Source: Colwellia sp. MB02u-6 (lineage in GTDB: Bacteria > Pseudomonadota > Gammaproteobacteria > Enterobacterales > Alteromonadaceae). Taken from it: DNA of 64,000 nucleotides. Numbering within the stretch: position 1 is the first letter of the stretch; every line of letters starts with the position of its first letter. Both the position numbers and the translations under genes were made by a program. The DNA is taken from contig NZ_JACGVG010000038.1 of NCBI RefSeq assembly GCF_014077095.1, positions 186,001 to 250,000 of the forward strand, in the 5' to 3' direction. The notes beneath the pieces are model-generated. The model saw nothing but the letters and a program-made list of their open reading frames with translations, did not search any database and had not been told where the DNA came from. Below are positions 27,771-37,011 of this stretch, piece after piece.

Positions 27771-29099
27771 CTAACTTGGTGTACTTTTTAAAGCTTGGTG
27801 AATAAACTGTACTTTCTTTGCATCAAGTATGTACCAGCGCATTACCCAGGCAACTAATATCGAACCTACAGCAGGAAAAATAGTGAAAGCGGCTAATATG
27901 CCTTGTTGCGTGGTAGTGCTTTGTTCTGTATCAGCTTGGTAGCCATAATATGCTAACAACCAACCCGCTAATGCACCGCCAATGGCAACGCCAAGTTTGA
28001 TGAAAAAAACGATAGCTGAATAAACCATGCCGGTTATTCTAACGCCAGTTTTCCAGTGTCCATAATCGATGGTATCAGCCATTTTAGCCCAAAGTAAGGG
28101 GGTAGCCATCTGCAGGAAAAAACTCCAAAGAAAGAATAAAGTGAAGGCCATAACTGTTTGTTCACTGCCAACAAAATAACTGATAATACAAATAAAAGCA
28201 GCGATTGATTGTAAACAGATATAGGCTTTAATTTTACATACTTTTTTAGATAGTGGTAACGCCAGTGCACAACCTAGAATGCTACCTATCATTCCTAAAG
28301 TCATAAACAAGGTGATCAGGTCAGCGCGACCTAAATAATATTTCACATAATAAACGGCTAGTGTGCCGCGCAGTACTTGGCCACTTAATAACAATAATCC
28401 AGCTAAGCAAAGAATTCGCCATTGATCATTTTTCCATAAGGCAGATAAATCTTCTTTAAAGCTTGATTTTTGATCTTTTGGTGGGCTGACTCTTTCCTTA
28501 GTACCGGCAAAACAAAGCAGAAAAAGCATTAAGCCTAGCAAGCTCATGGCTATCATAGTGTACTGATAGCCTTGTGCTTTATCTCCAGCACCAAACCACT
28601 CTACTAATGGCATAGTGCCTGCAGCAACGATTAGACCACCTAACATACCAAAAACAAATCGATATGATTGTACTGATACGCGTTCTTCAGGGTCAGCGGT
28701 AAGTACACCACCTAGCGCTGAATAAGGAATATTTATCGCAGTATAAGCGATCATTAACAAGGTATAAGTAGCAAATGCATAAACGATTTTACCATTTTCA
28801 GATAAATCAAAGGTGGTAAAAGCTAAAATACTGATCAGGCAAAAAGGCAGGGCTAGCCATAATAAATAAGGCCTGAATTGTCCCCACTTAGTTTTCGTTC
28901 GATCAGCCATTGCCCCCATTAAGGGATCAGTAATTGCATCAAATATTCTAACAACAAGAAAAAGAGTGCCAACAAGTGCAGGAGAAAGACCAACAACATC
29001 GGTATAATAAATAAGTAAAAACATCATCACGGTTTGGAAGATGATATTACTGGCTGTGTCGCCCAAACCGTAAGCTATTTTTTCTTTAATTTTAAGCAT
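27771..29099 (-). CDS. GPH family (MelB-like) glycoside:cation symporter
   Basis: A 442-residue inner-membrane carrier with 12 predicted membrane segments. The MelB/GPH signatures are visible: YGLGDTASNIIFQ near residue 10, then RIFDAITDPLMGAMADRTKTKWGQFRPYLLW at residues about 51-81 (cation-binding Asp pair region) and PLLWAKMADTIDYGHWKTGVR later. GPH carriers import oligosides such as melibiose, cellobiose or laminaribiose with Na+ or H+. The GH1 gene lies 66 bases upstream in the same direction, so imported disaccharide can be hydrolysed inside the cell. The ribosome site is AAGAGA. Confidence 0.9.
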   Translation of the reverse strand: MLKIKEKIAYGLGDTASNIIFQTVMMFLLIYYTDVVGLSPALVGTLFLVVRIFDAITDPLMGAMADRTKTKWGQFRPYLLWLALPFCLISILAFTTFDLSENGKIVYAFATYTLLMIAYTAINIPYSALGGVLTADPEERVSVQSYRFVFGMLGGLIVAAGTMPLVEWFGAGDKAQGYQYTMIAMSLLGLMLFLLCFAGTKERVSPPKDQKSSFKEDLSALWKNDQWRILCLAGLLLLSGQVLRGTLAVYYVKYYLGRADLITLFMTLGMIGSILGCALALPLSKKVCKIKAYICLQSIAAFICIISYFVGSEQTVMAFTLFFLWSFFLQMATPLLWAKMADTIDYGHWKTGVRITGMVYSAIVFFIKLGVAIGGALAGWLLAYYGYQADTEQSTTTQQGILAAFTIFPAVGSILVAWVMRWYILDAKKVQFIHQALKSTPS

Positions 29100-29165
29100 G
29101 TGAATCTCTTTTTTTAAGTTAATATTTTTCTTGTTTTATATACAATGACACTTTACATTGTTCAA

Positions 29166-30518
29166 TTACCTATTTGATAAATAGTTGCTATTTCGTTGAT
29201 GGATTAAATCACGATAGGCATAACCACTGGCTTTTATTGTTCTTTCTTGGCTTTGATAATCGACATAGACAATACCAAACCTTTTTAAATAGCCTTCAGC
29301 CCATTCAAAATTATCCATTAAACTCCAAGCAAAGTAACCTCTGATGTCGACACCGGATTCAATAGCTGTATTTACCGCATTAAGGTGGCTTTGGTAATAA
29401 GCCACTCGGTGAGCATCTTCTACTTTGCCATCTTTGATGTTGTCAGGCATTGCGGCACCATTTTCAGTGATATAAATAGGAGGTAAGGTGTATTTGGCAT
29501 TTAAAGAAATCAATAAATCAGAAAACCCTGATGGATAAATTTCCCAACCCATATCTGTTAATGCAACATCTTTAAGGGTAATTTGAGCGAATATTTCATC
29601 TTTATCAGCTTGATATATTGCACGTGTATAATAATTAATACCTAAAAAATCAACAGATTCTGCAATGATGTCCATATCACCTGCAATAATATTAGGATGC
29701 TGTGATAATGGTAGTTGCGCAAGTATTTCAGGATATTGAGCATCAAAGATAGGCTTTATATACCATTGATTAAAATAATCATCGGCGAACTGGGCTGCTG
29801 CTATATCCGCTGGGCTTTGGGAAGCAGGGTAGCTAGGGCTAAAATTAAGTACTATGCCATTAAGTGTGTTTGGGCTTAATTTTTTAAGTGATTGCATCGC
29901 TAAACCATGAGCAAGTAATAAATGATGAGCTGCCTTTTTGCCAAACTCTTTACCTTTAATACCTGGTGCATGAATGCCAATTTCATAGCCTAAATAAGCG
30001 CTGCAAAAAGGCTCATTTAACGTCGCATACGAATGTACTCTATTGCCAAATGCTTTAATCACTATTTCTGTATATTTTTGAAATTCATAAGCCGTTTCTC
30101 TGTTTAACCAACCGCCTTTATCTTCAAGGTGTTGGGGTAAATCCCAGTGATAAAGCGTAACAAAGGATTTAATGTTTTTCTCAACTAATTTATCTAATAA
30201 AGCAATATAAAATGCTACACCTGCAGCATTGATACTGCCATCTTCATTAACAACTCTTCCCCACGAAATAGATAAACGATAAGCATCAACGCCGAGCGAT
30301 TCAATCATTTCGATGTCTTGAGGCCATCTATGGTAATGATCACAGGCAACGTCTCCATTTGAACCATCGACAATACTATTTTCTAAAGAGCAAAATGTAT
30401 CCCAGATACAAGGTAATCGTTGCTTGATACCTCCCTCGATTTGGAATGAGGCAGTAGCAACACCATAAATAAAATCTGTTGAATTCATTTTTGAGTTATA
30501 AGGTAATGTCAATTTCAT
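29166..30518 (-). CDS. GH1 family beta-glucosidase, cytoplasmic
   Basis: A 450-residue GH1 enzyme without signal peptide. The acid/base Glu lies at 169 (YATLNEPF) and the nucleophile Glu at 352 (YITENGAA). Other family marks are FIYGVATASFQIEGG at the start, WDLPQHLEDKGGW and AWSLMDNFEWAEGY near the end, where Glu and Trp bind the non-reducing glucose. It should split beta-linked glucose disaccharides brought in by the GPH carrier. Translation may start at residue 1 or at Met11 (MNSTDFIYG); no ribosome site settles this. It is the first gene of the GH1-GPH unit, with an operator about 85 bp upstream. Confidence 0.92.
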   Translation of the reverse strand: MKLTLPYNSKMNSTDFIYGVATASFQIEGGIKQRLPCIWDTFCSLENSIVDGSNGDVACDHYHRWPQDIEMIESLGVDAYRLSISWGRVVNEDGSINAAGVAFYIALLDKLVEKNIKSFVTLYHWDLPQHLEDKGGWLNRETAYEFQKYTEIVIKAFGNRVHSYATLNEPFCSAYLGYEIGIHAPGIKGKEFGKKAAHHLLLAHGLAMQSLKKLSPNTLNGIVLNFSPSYPASQSPADIAAAQFADDYFNQWYIKPIFDAQYPEILAQLPLSQHPNIIAGDMDIIAESVDFLGINYYTRAIYQADKDEIFAQITLKDVALTDMGWEIYPSGFSDLLISLNAKYTLPPIYITENGAAMPDNIKDGKVEDAHRVAYYQSHLNAVNTAIESGVDIRGYFAWSLMDNFEWAEGYLKRFGIVYVDYQSQERTIKASGYAYRDLIHQRNSNYLSNR

Positions 30519-30601
30519 AGTTATTTTTTCTTAATGATTTATTGTTAGTGGTTTTAGTTAAAGTTCGTTATTTTTAGATTTTTCAGTTTTTTTATCATAT
30601 T

Positions 30602-30615
30602 TGGAAGCGCTTTCA
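30602..30615. promoter_or_regulatory. LacI-type operator 6 (TGGAAGCGCTTTCA)
   Basis: It differs from the perfect palindrome in one position. It lies about 85 bp upstream of the GH1 start and is the only such site in the 350-base gap between the GH1 and homocysteine methyltransferase genes. Confidence 0.85.
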
Positions 30616-30869
30616 ATTTAGCTCGATTGATATTAAAGGTCAATCTGTTTTCGGTAAATAATAGGGTAACGAATGCCTGGTATAATGATTTTTATATGAC
30701 TTAAGTAGGCAAGGGCACATTGGTAGTTAACTAGGTCAGTACCTTGCTATTAGAGAGCAACACCCAAAAGTGCAAAGTGTAGCGCAATTTTATTAATGTC
30801 TTATTTACGCTTGCTTTACGCCAATCGCATGGTTATTCTGCTTTTATTTTATAGATAATAGATGAAATA

Positions 30870-31784
30870 ATGAGTATGAAATTACCCTTTACATTACCAA
30901 TAATTCTTGATGGTGGTATGGGCCGTGAACTTCAACGTATTGGTGCCCCTTTTCAACAGCCAGAATGGTCAGCTCAAGCGTTAATTGAAGCGCCTCATCT
31001 TATCTCTCAAGTGCATCGTAGTTTTATCAAGGCCGGTGCTGAAATTATCACCACCAATACTTACGCGTTAGTGCCTTTTCATATTGGTGATAAACGCTTT
31101 AATGAACAAGGGGCTAACCTCATTAAATTAGCTGCTAGGTTAGCACGAGAGTGCGTTAAGGATAATTCAAGTTTGTTAGTCGCGGGTTGTATTCCGCCAG
31201 TGTTAGGCTCTTACCGACCGGATCTTTTTTCAGTTGCACGCGCGCAGCCATTGCTTGAGTTATTAATAAAAAATCAGGAAGTTAATGTAGATATATGGCT
31301 AGCCGAAACGATATCTTCTATCGCAGAAGCCGCAATGATCAAGGCTCGCACTCTTGTCACAGGTAAACCTACCTGGATTGCCTTTACTGTTAAAGATGAA
31401 ATATCCACCGAGTCGACTCTACGTTCAGGAGAGTCAGTTTATGATGCTGTTAGCCAAATTGCAGGGCAAAATGTTTCGGCAATATTATTTAATTGTAGCT
31501 GTGTTGAAGTAATGCAAACCGCACTTATCACCGCTAAACAGGCATTATTAGAGCAAGGAATTGAAAACGAAGTTCAGTTAGGTGTGTACGCTAATAATTT
31601 TCCAGCAATTGGTGAGCTACACGAAGCGAATAAAAGTAGTGGTATTTCTGGTGTCAGAGATGATGTTCCGCCAGAAAAGTATAGCGAATTTGCATCATCT
31701 TGGCTTAAATCTGGTGCCTCTATTATCGGTGGCTGTTGTGGGGTTTCACCTGCACATATCAAAAAATTAGCTGAACTTAAATAA
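30870..31784 (+). CDS. mmuM: Homocysteine S-methyltransferase family protein
   Basis: A 304-residue homocysteine-binding domain protein that should move a methyl group to homocysteine, giving methionine. The N-terminal ILDGGMGRELQRIG and the zinc-binding cysteines (FNCSC about 209-213 and GGCCGVSPAHI near 290) match the Cys and Cys-Cys ligands of the family. The methyl donor, S-methylmethionine or another methylated compound, cannot be told. There is no corrinoid domain, so it is not MetH. ATG at 30870 or the in-frame ATG six bases later could start it. It runs divergently from GH1 and convergently with the LysE gene. Confidence 0.85.
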   Translation: MSMKLPFTLPIILDGGMGRELQRIGAPFQQPEWSAQALIEAPHLISQVHRSFIKAGAEIITTNTYALVPFHIGDKRFNEQGANLIKLAARLARECVKDNSSLLVAGCIPPVLGSYRPDLFSVARAQPLLELLIKNQEVNVDIWLAETISSIAEAAMIKARTLVTGKPTWIAFTVKDEISTESTLRSGESVYDAVSQIAGQNVSAILFNCSCVEVMQTALITAKQALLEQGIENEVQLGVYANNFPAIGELHEANKSSGISGVRDDVPPEKYSEFASSWLKSGASIIGGCCGVSPAHIKKLAELK

Positions 31785-31952
31785 TGTTATTACTTGGAAG
31801 GCAAATATTGAATGTTAAGTGTTGAATCTTAATGCTGAATATCTGCCTCGGCACTATTAGTCTTTGTATAACAATAAGTATCACGTGAAAATAACAGTGA
31901 AACCTGAATTTTTTATTGACCATATCTTGATAAAAACTCAGTCTGAAGGCTT

Positions 31953-31984
31953 ACAATTAGCTATGTCTTGAGATCGCTAATTGT
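31953..31984. repeat. Inverted repeat between convergent genes
   Basis: ACAATTAGC and GCTAATTGT form a 9-bp stem with a 14-base loop in the gap between the methyltransferase and LysE genes. It has no T run. It could terminate or protect mRNA ends. Confidence 0.5.
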
Positions 31985-31993
31985 AGCTCTGTC

Positions 31994-32635
31994 TTAAATA
32001 GCACTCATTAGGGTGAGCTTTATAGCAATGAGCATCAAGATAACCCCTGCTATTTTATCAATTTTTTGTTTTTGGCGATTAAAGCGAGGCAATATACTTG
32101 GGTGTGATAACAGTAAAGCAACACCGCTGTACCAGATGAAATGTGCCAACATAATGATCAAACCATAGCTTATTTGTATTATTAATGGGGTATCTACCGA
32201 TACTACTTGGGTAAAAATACTTAAGAAAAAGATAGAAGTTTTAGGGTTTAATATGTTGCAAGTAAAGCCTAGACGCAGCGCGATAAAGGGTGAAATATCT
32301 GCTGTTTGATTTTTTTCGTCATTATGTAAAGGCTCGGGTGTTGTTAACAACTGCCAAGCAATATAGATAAGATAAGCTGCGCCTAAATATTTGATTGTAG
32401 AAAATAACCAGGCTGAATTTGCAATTATCACGGCTAAGCCTGCAATTGAATAGCTGGCATGAATACAAACAGATAAACACATACCCAAACTCATATATAA
32501 ACCGGCCAAACGACCATTGTAGATACTCGTGCGGGTCACTAACACAAAGTCAGCCCCAGGTAAGATAGCCATAAAAATAGCGATGGTGCTCACCGCGATA
32601 ATTTCAGCCATATACGTACTTATTAACAACTCCAT
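31994..32635 (-). CDS. LysE/RhtB family amino acid exporter
   Basis: A 213-residue inner-membrane protein with about six hydrophobic segments and the LysE/RhtB features: FMAILPGADFVLVTRTSIYNG in the first segment region (with the typical PGP-like site as PGAD), then GLYMSLGM, and FTCNILNPKTSIFFLSIF around the third segment. Such proteins export amino acids or homoserine lactone-like compounds. A good ribosome site (GAGAGG) precedes the ATG. It is divergent from a LysR gene, a common arrangement in which the regulator controls the exporter. Confidence 0.87.
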   Translation of the reverse strand: MELLISTYMAEIIAVSTIAIFMAILPGADFVLVTRTSIYNGRLAGLYMSLGMCLSVCIHASYSIAGLAVIIANSAWLFSTIKYLGAAYLIYIAWQLLTTPEPLHNDEKNQTADISPFIALRLGFTCNILNPKTSIFFLSIFTQVVSVDTPLIIQISYGLIIMLAHFIWYSGVALLLSHPSILPRFNRQKQKIDKIAGVILMLIAIKLTLMSAI

Positions 32636-32750
32636 ATTTACCTCTCATCATTTAACATATGCTCACAGCAGCCGACTCATGACTGCGGATGTATGTTAAT
32701 CTATGAGATATTTAAAACAATACACATATTTGTATAAGGACTTGTGCTCA

Positions 32751-33677
32751 ATGGACACAAATAAACTCATGCCTTTATTGTCAGATATGGCTATTTTGGT
32801 CACTGTGGTTGAACAGGGGAATTTTAGTAAAGCAGCAAAAAAACTTGGCGTAACACCCTCGGCAGTGAGCCGTAAAATAAGCAGATTAGAAGATGCATTA
32901 GGTATCAAATTATTGCAGCGTACGACACGACAACTGGCGTTAACTGAGTCAGGGCAAATAACTTTTGATTACTGTAAACAGATGGTTGAGTCGGCAGAAA
33001 AAGCGGTTAATGCCAGTCGTTCTGTAACATCGACGGTGAGTGGGTTATTGAGGGTGGCGGCACCAAAATCACTGGCCAATCAGGTATTACGGCCACTTTT
33101 TGTTGAGTTTTTAAAATTTTATCCAGACATTCAGTTACATTTAAAAGTAACCGACCGTATTTTAGATCCGATCCACGACGGTGTCGATTTTTTGATTCAT
33201 ATTAATGACTATCCTATTGAAGCTTTGGTAAATGTTAATATTGGCCGCGTTGAACAGGTGCTATGTGCCAGTCCTGATTTTTTAGCAAAGCATGCTCTGC
33301 CAAAACACCCCGATGATTTAAAAGATTTACCTTGCATTTGCTTAGGCGAAAATATGACCGACAACCGATGGCGATTTAGTAATGAAAATCATAAAACCAC
33401 TGTAGAAGTTACGGGCTCATATTTACTTAACCACAGTGAAATGCGTCGAGATGCGATTGAACAAGGTTTTGGTATTGGCTCTTTACCCGATTACACTGCG
33501 CAGAAAGGGCTTGAGGCGGGAAGGCTGATCCCGCTATTGAAAGACTGGCAGTTACAATGTAGTTATCACGGTGACATTTGTTTGCAGTATGTGCAAAGTA
33601 AATATATGCCAAATAAAAACCGCATGTTTATCGATTTTATGAAACAAAAATTACAGATAATTAAATCAGACTGCTAA
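32751..33677 (+). CDS. LysR family transcriptional regulator
   Basis: A regulator of about 308 residues with an N-terminal winged helix-turn-helix (ILVTVVEQGNFSKAAKKLG, then TPSAVSRKISRLEDALG and LLQRTTRQLALTESG) and a substrate-binding domain of the CrgA/DsdC-like subgroup (LLRVAAPKSLANQVLRPLF). I chose ATG at 32751 because an AAGGA site lies ten bases before it; the frame extends upstream to another ATG at 32703 with no such site. It faces the LysE exporter gene over about 115 bp, so the exporter is the likely target; effector unknown. Confidence 0.88.
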   Translation: MDTNKLMPLLSDMAILVTVVEQGNFSKAAKKLGVTPSAVSRKISRLEDALGIKLLQRTTRQLALTESGQITFDYCKQMVESAEKAVNASRSVTSTVSGLLRVAAPKSLANQVLRPLFVEFLKFYPDIQLHLKVTDRILDPIHDGVDFLIHINDYPIEALVNVNIGRVEQVLCASPDFLAKHALPKHPDDLKDLPCICLGENMTDNRWRFSNENHKTTVEVTGSYLLNHSEMRRDAIEQGFGIGSLPDYTAQKGLEAGRLIPLLKDWQLQCSYHGDICLQYVQSKYMPNKNRMFIDFMKQKLQIIKSDC

Positions 33678-33762
33678 GTGATTGTCATGAACACATAGGC
33701 AGTCTGATGGGTTTAGTTTGTCAGTAAAGACCGCTAAGTTATGAGCCAAGTGTTGAATAGAC

Positions 33763-33912
33763 ATGGCAGGATTAACAACGTGGTTTTTATCTGCTTTGGC
33801 TGCTGGCATTAATGATAAAAGCTTAAGTTCAATGGCTAATATTGCAGTTGCACTGGTCTTAAATACGTTAAGTAAACTTTTAGTCTTCAGTCTTACCTTT
33901 AAAGTCGCATAA
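33763..33912 (+). pseudogene. Possible C-terminal remnant of a DUF4010/MgtC-type membrane protein
   Basis: A 49-codon frame (ATG to TAA 33910) overlaps the 3' end of nth on the opposite strand by 33 bases. It encodes a hydrophobic peptide with FLSALAAGINDKSLSSM and IAVALVLNTLSKLLV. This resembles the end of DUF4010 membrane proteins ('...GL-D-D-...-LA...A...-N-L-K-'), and no upstream part exists in this frame. Either a gene remnant or a small membrane protein; low certainty. Confidence 0.3.
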
Positions 33913-34542
33913 GTCTTCAATAGTACATGAACCGCATTTTGGTTTGCGAGCTATGCAGGTGTAGCGGCCATGAAGAATTAGCCAATGATGTAAATTAAAG
34001 AAAAATTCTGTTTTTCTTGGTGTGTATTTGATGATGTTTTTTTCTGTTTCTTCTACTGTCTTGCCTTTGGCGTAGCCAGTGCGGTTAGCGACACGTTGGA
34101 TATGGGTATCAACGGCAATAAAGTATTTACCTTCATTATCTTTTAGCCAGCCAAACCCTGTGTTGAGTACAACATTAGCGGTTTTTCTACCAACGCCAGG
34201 TAGGGCTTCAAGGGCCGCTCTATTTTCAGGTACTTCACCACCATGTAAATCGATTATCATTTGACAGGTTTTAAGGGTATTTACTGCTTTGGTGTTAAAT
34301 AAACCAATGGTTTTGATGTAAAACTTCAAGCCATCAAGACCAAGATCAAGCAGTGCTTGTGGTGTATTAGCGACAGGATATAGTTTGTCAGTGGCTTTGT
34401 TGACACTGACATCAGTAGCTTGAGCAGATAATAACACCGCAATTAATAACTCAAAAGCACTTGAGAAATTAAGCTCTGTGGTTGGACTTGGGTCGTTGTC
34501 TCGCAACCGAGTTAACATGGCTAATCGTGTTTCTTTATTCAT
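33880..34542 (-). CDS. nth: Endonuclease III
   Basis: A 220-residue DNA glycosylase/AP lyase that removes oxidised pyrimidines. The helix-hairpin-helix motif LPGVGRKTANVVLN contains the catalytic Lys, and the catalytic Asp lies in AVDTHIQRVANR. The C-terminal [4Fe-4S] loop shows the C-x6-C-x2-C-x5-C pattern (CIARKPKCGSCTIEDLC). Length matches E. coli Nth (211). It is the last gene after rsxE, as in many gammaproteobacteria, where the Rsx and Nth clusters are often joined. Confidence 0.95.
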   Translation of the reverse strand: MNKETRLAMLTRLRDNDPSPTTELNFSSAFELLIAVLLSAQATDVSVNKATDKLYPVANTPQALLDLGLDGLKFYIKTIGLFNTKAVNTLKTCQMIIDLHGGEVPENRAALEALPGVGRKTANVVLNTGFGWLKDNEGKYFIAVDTHIQRVANRTGYAKGKTVEETEKNIIKYTPRKTEFFFNLHHWLILHGRYTCIARKPKCGSCTIEDLCDFKGKTED

Positions 34543-34595
34543 CAGAGATATTTTTTATTGTTTTCATTTAAGTATGCTTATTTAAGTGTGCTTAG

Positions 34596-35300
34596 TTAAT
34601 TTTCAAAATTTACACGAACACGTTCAATAGCTTGCTCTAATTTTTTAGGTTTTGCTTGTGCTATTTTATGATCAATAACATTTTTACCTGCGATTAAAAA
34701 GCCCATGGCAATAAATGCACCCGGCGGTAATATCATCAATAAAAACTGGCTATCAAGTTGGTAAATTTCTACTCTAAATCCTGTTGCCCATTGCCCTAAA
34801 AGCAGGTTTGCACCATCAAATAATGTGCCTTGACCTAAAACTTCACGTATTGCCCCTAAAACAACTAATACGGCTAAGAAACCAAGCCCCATCATTAAGC
34901 CATCAAAACTAGATTGCTTAATAGGGTTCTTAGAGGCGTAGGCTTCTGCCCGACCAATAATAGCGCAGTTGGTGACGATGAGCGGCAGAAAAATGCCCAA
35001 CGACTGGTATAAATCGTAGGTAAATGCGTTCATCAGCAACTGCACACAAGTAACAAAAGTGGCAATAATAAGCACAAAAATTGGAATACGGATTTCTTTG
35101 GGAACCCATTGTCTGATGGCTGAGACGGTGGCGTTTGAACAAATCAGAACAAACATGGTTGCAATGCCTAAACCTAAGGCGTTAACAACCGTTGAGGTTA
35201 CCGCCAATAAGGGACAAAGGCCAAGCAACTGTACCATGCCTGGGTTGTTTTTCCATAAACCTTGCCAAGCTAATTCTTTATATTCTGGATTTATTTTCAT
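34596..35300 (-). CDS. rsxE: Ion-translocating electron transport complex subunit E
   Basis: RsxE/RnfE, 234 residues, six membrane segments, homologue of RsxA. Part of the Rnf complex that couples electron flow between NADH and ferredoxin to ion movement and in E. coli resets the SoxR sensor. Marks include [20 protein letters not shown] at the start, WVPKEIRIP, and the [17 protein letters not shown] motif in the middle. The start overlaps the rsxG stop by four bases. Last subunit gene before nth. Confidence 0.95.
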   Translation of the reverse strand: MKINPEYKELAWQGLWKNNPGMVQLLGLCPLLAVTSTVVNALGLGIATMFVLICSNATVSAIRQWVPKEIRIPIFVLIIATFVTCVQLLMNAFTYDLYQSLGIFLPLIVTNCAIIGRAEAYASKNPIKQSSFDGLMMGLGFLAVLVVLGAIREVLGQGTLFDGANLLLGQWATGFRVEIYQLDSQFLLMILPPGAFIAMGFLIAGKNVIDHKIAQAKPKKLEQAIERVRVNFEN

Positions 35301-35938
35301 TGTTCCACTCCACAGTTACTTGCGGCATTAAAAATGACTTTTTGATTAGCTTGAAAGTAGTCAATGGTTTTTCTAACTGTTTTTACTACAGCTCTAGGGG
35401 TAATGGTAGCTCCGGTAAACTGGTCAAACATACCACCGTCTTTTTTAACCGCCCAGCGATTATCGTTTTTATCTAAGACTTTTTTTCCAGCAAATGTTGT
35501 TATCCAGTCACTTTTTCTGAGTTCTATTTTATCACCTAAACCGGGTGTTTCTTTATGTAGTAATGTTCTGACACCACTAACACTGCCATCAATGTTCAGC
35601 GCAATTAACAATTCGATATTGCCACTGTAGCCATCGGGTGCCACTGTTTTTATGGCAGCAGCTGTTGGCATGTTATTTAATCTTGCACGGTAAATTACAT
35701 CGATTAACAACTCTGTGTCGTTGCCAGTAGGCGCTATAATACAGTCACGGAACATTTCATTATCATGACTATCTTTCTGAATAACTTGATTTAATTGTTG
35801 AATTAATTGTTGTTGAGACTGAAATTCAATACGATCTTCTGTCAGTAGCTGCACTAAAGCAACGGTCGCCGTACAGGCTACTGCGAATAAAGCTAATATT
35901 TTTGAGTTTTTACTTATTGCAGGCGTTAACTCAGACAT
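35297..35938 (-). CDS. rsxG: Ion-translocating electron transport complex subunit G
   Basis: RsxG/RnfG, 213 residues, one N-terminal membrane helix and a periplasmic FMN-binding domain. The covalent flavin site [16 protein letters not shown] is present, with the SGAT/TGAT Thr to which FMN is attached through phosphate. [15 protein letters not shown] and [12 protein letters not shown] are also typical. It overlaps rsxE by four bases and abuts rsxD, so translation is likely coupled. Confidence 0.95.
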   Translation of the reverse strand: MSELTPAISKNSKILALFAVACTATVALVQLLTEDRIEFQSQQQLIQQLNQVIQKDSHDNEMFRDCIIAPTGNDTELLIDVIYRARLNNMPTAAAIKTVAPDGYSGNIELLIALNIDGSVSGVRTLLHKETPGLGDKIELRKSDWITTFAGKKVLDKNDNRWAVKKDGGMFDQFTGATITPRAVVKTVRKTIDYFQANQKVIFNAASNCGVEQ

Positions 35939-37002
35939 TATTTTTTCACTCCTAAGTCGTGGCCATAAGTGCGAGGTCGGGTATATTGATCAATTAAAGG
36001 TGCAGCCATATTACACAGTAAAACCGCAAAGGCGACAGCATCAGGATAGCCGCCAAACTTTCTGATCAAAAAAACTAATAAGCCAGCCAGCGCGCCAAAG
36101 ATGAGTCGACCTTTAACGCTAGTTGCACCAGAAACAGGGTCGGTCAGGATGAAAAATGCCCCTAGCATAGTAGCGCCAGTAAACCAGTGAAACATAGTTG
36201 AGGCATTGCTATCAGGACTAATCATAAAGGCAATGAAACTACAAACAAATAAACTTAATAGAAAACTTACTGGTGTGCTCCAAGGAATCGCTTTTTTACT
36301 CAATAAAAATAAGCCGCCAAGTAGAAAACCGGCATTAATCCATTCCCAACCAAGGCCAAAATGTTTACCTATGGTTGGGGCTTGCATACTCTCAACTACC
36401 GTTAACCCTAAAGTCATATTAGTTTTAAGCGTATCTAGCGGAGTCGCCATGGTAAAACCATCAATGTGCGTACGAATTTGTTCAACTGAGTAACCTTGTG
36501 GCGTATAGCCAGAAAAAATAACGGCAAGCGTGTCAGTTAATTGTATATCCATGGCCAGTAATGAGAGTGGTGGTTGCCACTGGGTCATTTGCAGTGGAAA
36601 TGAAATGAGCAGCATCACATAGGCCGCCATCGCTGGATTGAAAGGGTTATGTCCTAAACCACCATAGAGTTGTTTAACCAGTGCAATCGCAAAAACGCTA
36701 CCAATAACTGATATCCACCAAGGGGCTAAGGCAGGTAAACTTATACCCAGTAAAACAGCGGTTAATATGGCGCTACCATCAAATAACTGGGGCTTTATTT
36801 TTTTATTTCTTAACGATAGTACGGTAAATTCAGCGATAATTGCGGCGGCTACTGCTAAAAAAATATGAATTAAGTTACCCCAGCCAAAGAAGTACCATTG
36901 CGCAAATATACCTGGAATGGTGGCATAAATCACCAGCCTCATTAGGCTTGATGTTTCATTTTGTTGATGATTGTGCGGTGAACTTGCTATCCAAAAGGCC
37001 AT
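35938..37002 (-). CDS. rsxD: Ion-translocating electron transport complex subunit D
   Basis: RsxD/RnfD, 354 residues, a multi-span membrane subunit that carries covalent FMN. The flavin attachment motif DPVSGATSVKGRLIFG is present near residue 290 and GGLGHNPFNPAMAAYVMLLISF in the middle is a family signature. The stop/start pattern with rsxG (shared base 35938) shows tight operon packing. Confidence 0.95.
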   Translation of the reverse strand: MAFWIASSPHNHQQNETSSLMRLVIYATIPGIFAQWYFFGWGNLIHIFLAVAAAIIAEFTVLSLRNKKIKPQLFDGSAILTAVLLGISLPALAPWWISVIGSVFAIALVKQLYGGLGHNPFNPAMAAYVMLLISFPLQMTQWQPPLSLLAMDIQLTDTLAVIFSGYTPQGYSVEQIRTHIDGFTMATPLDTLKTNMTLGLTVVESMQAPTIGKHFGLGWEWINAGFLLGGLFLLSKKAIPWSTPVSFLLSLFVCSFIAFMISPDSNASTMFHWFTGATMLGAFFILTDPVSGATSVKGRLIFGALAGLLVFLIRKFGGYPDAVAFAVLLCNMAAPLIDQYTRPRTYGHDLGVKK

Positions 37003-37011
37003 GGTGCTTAA

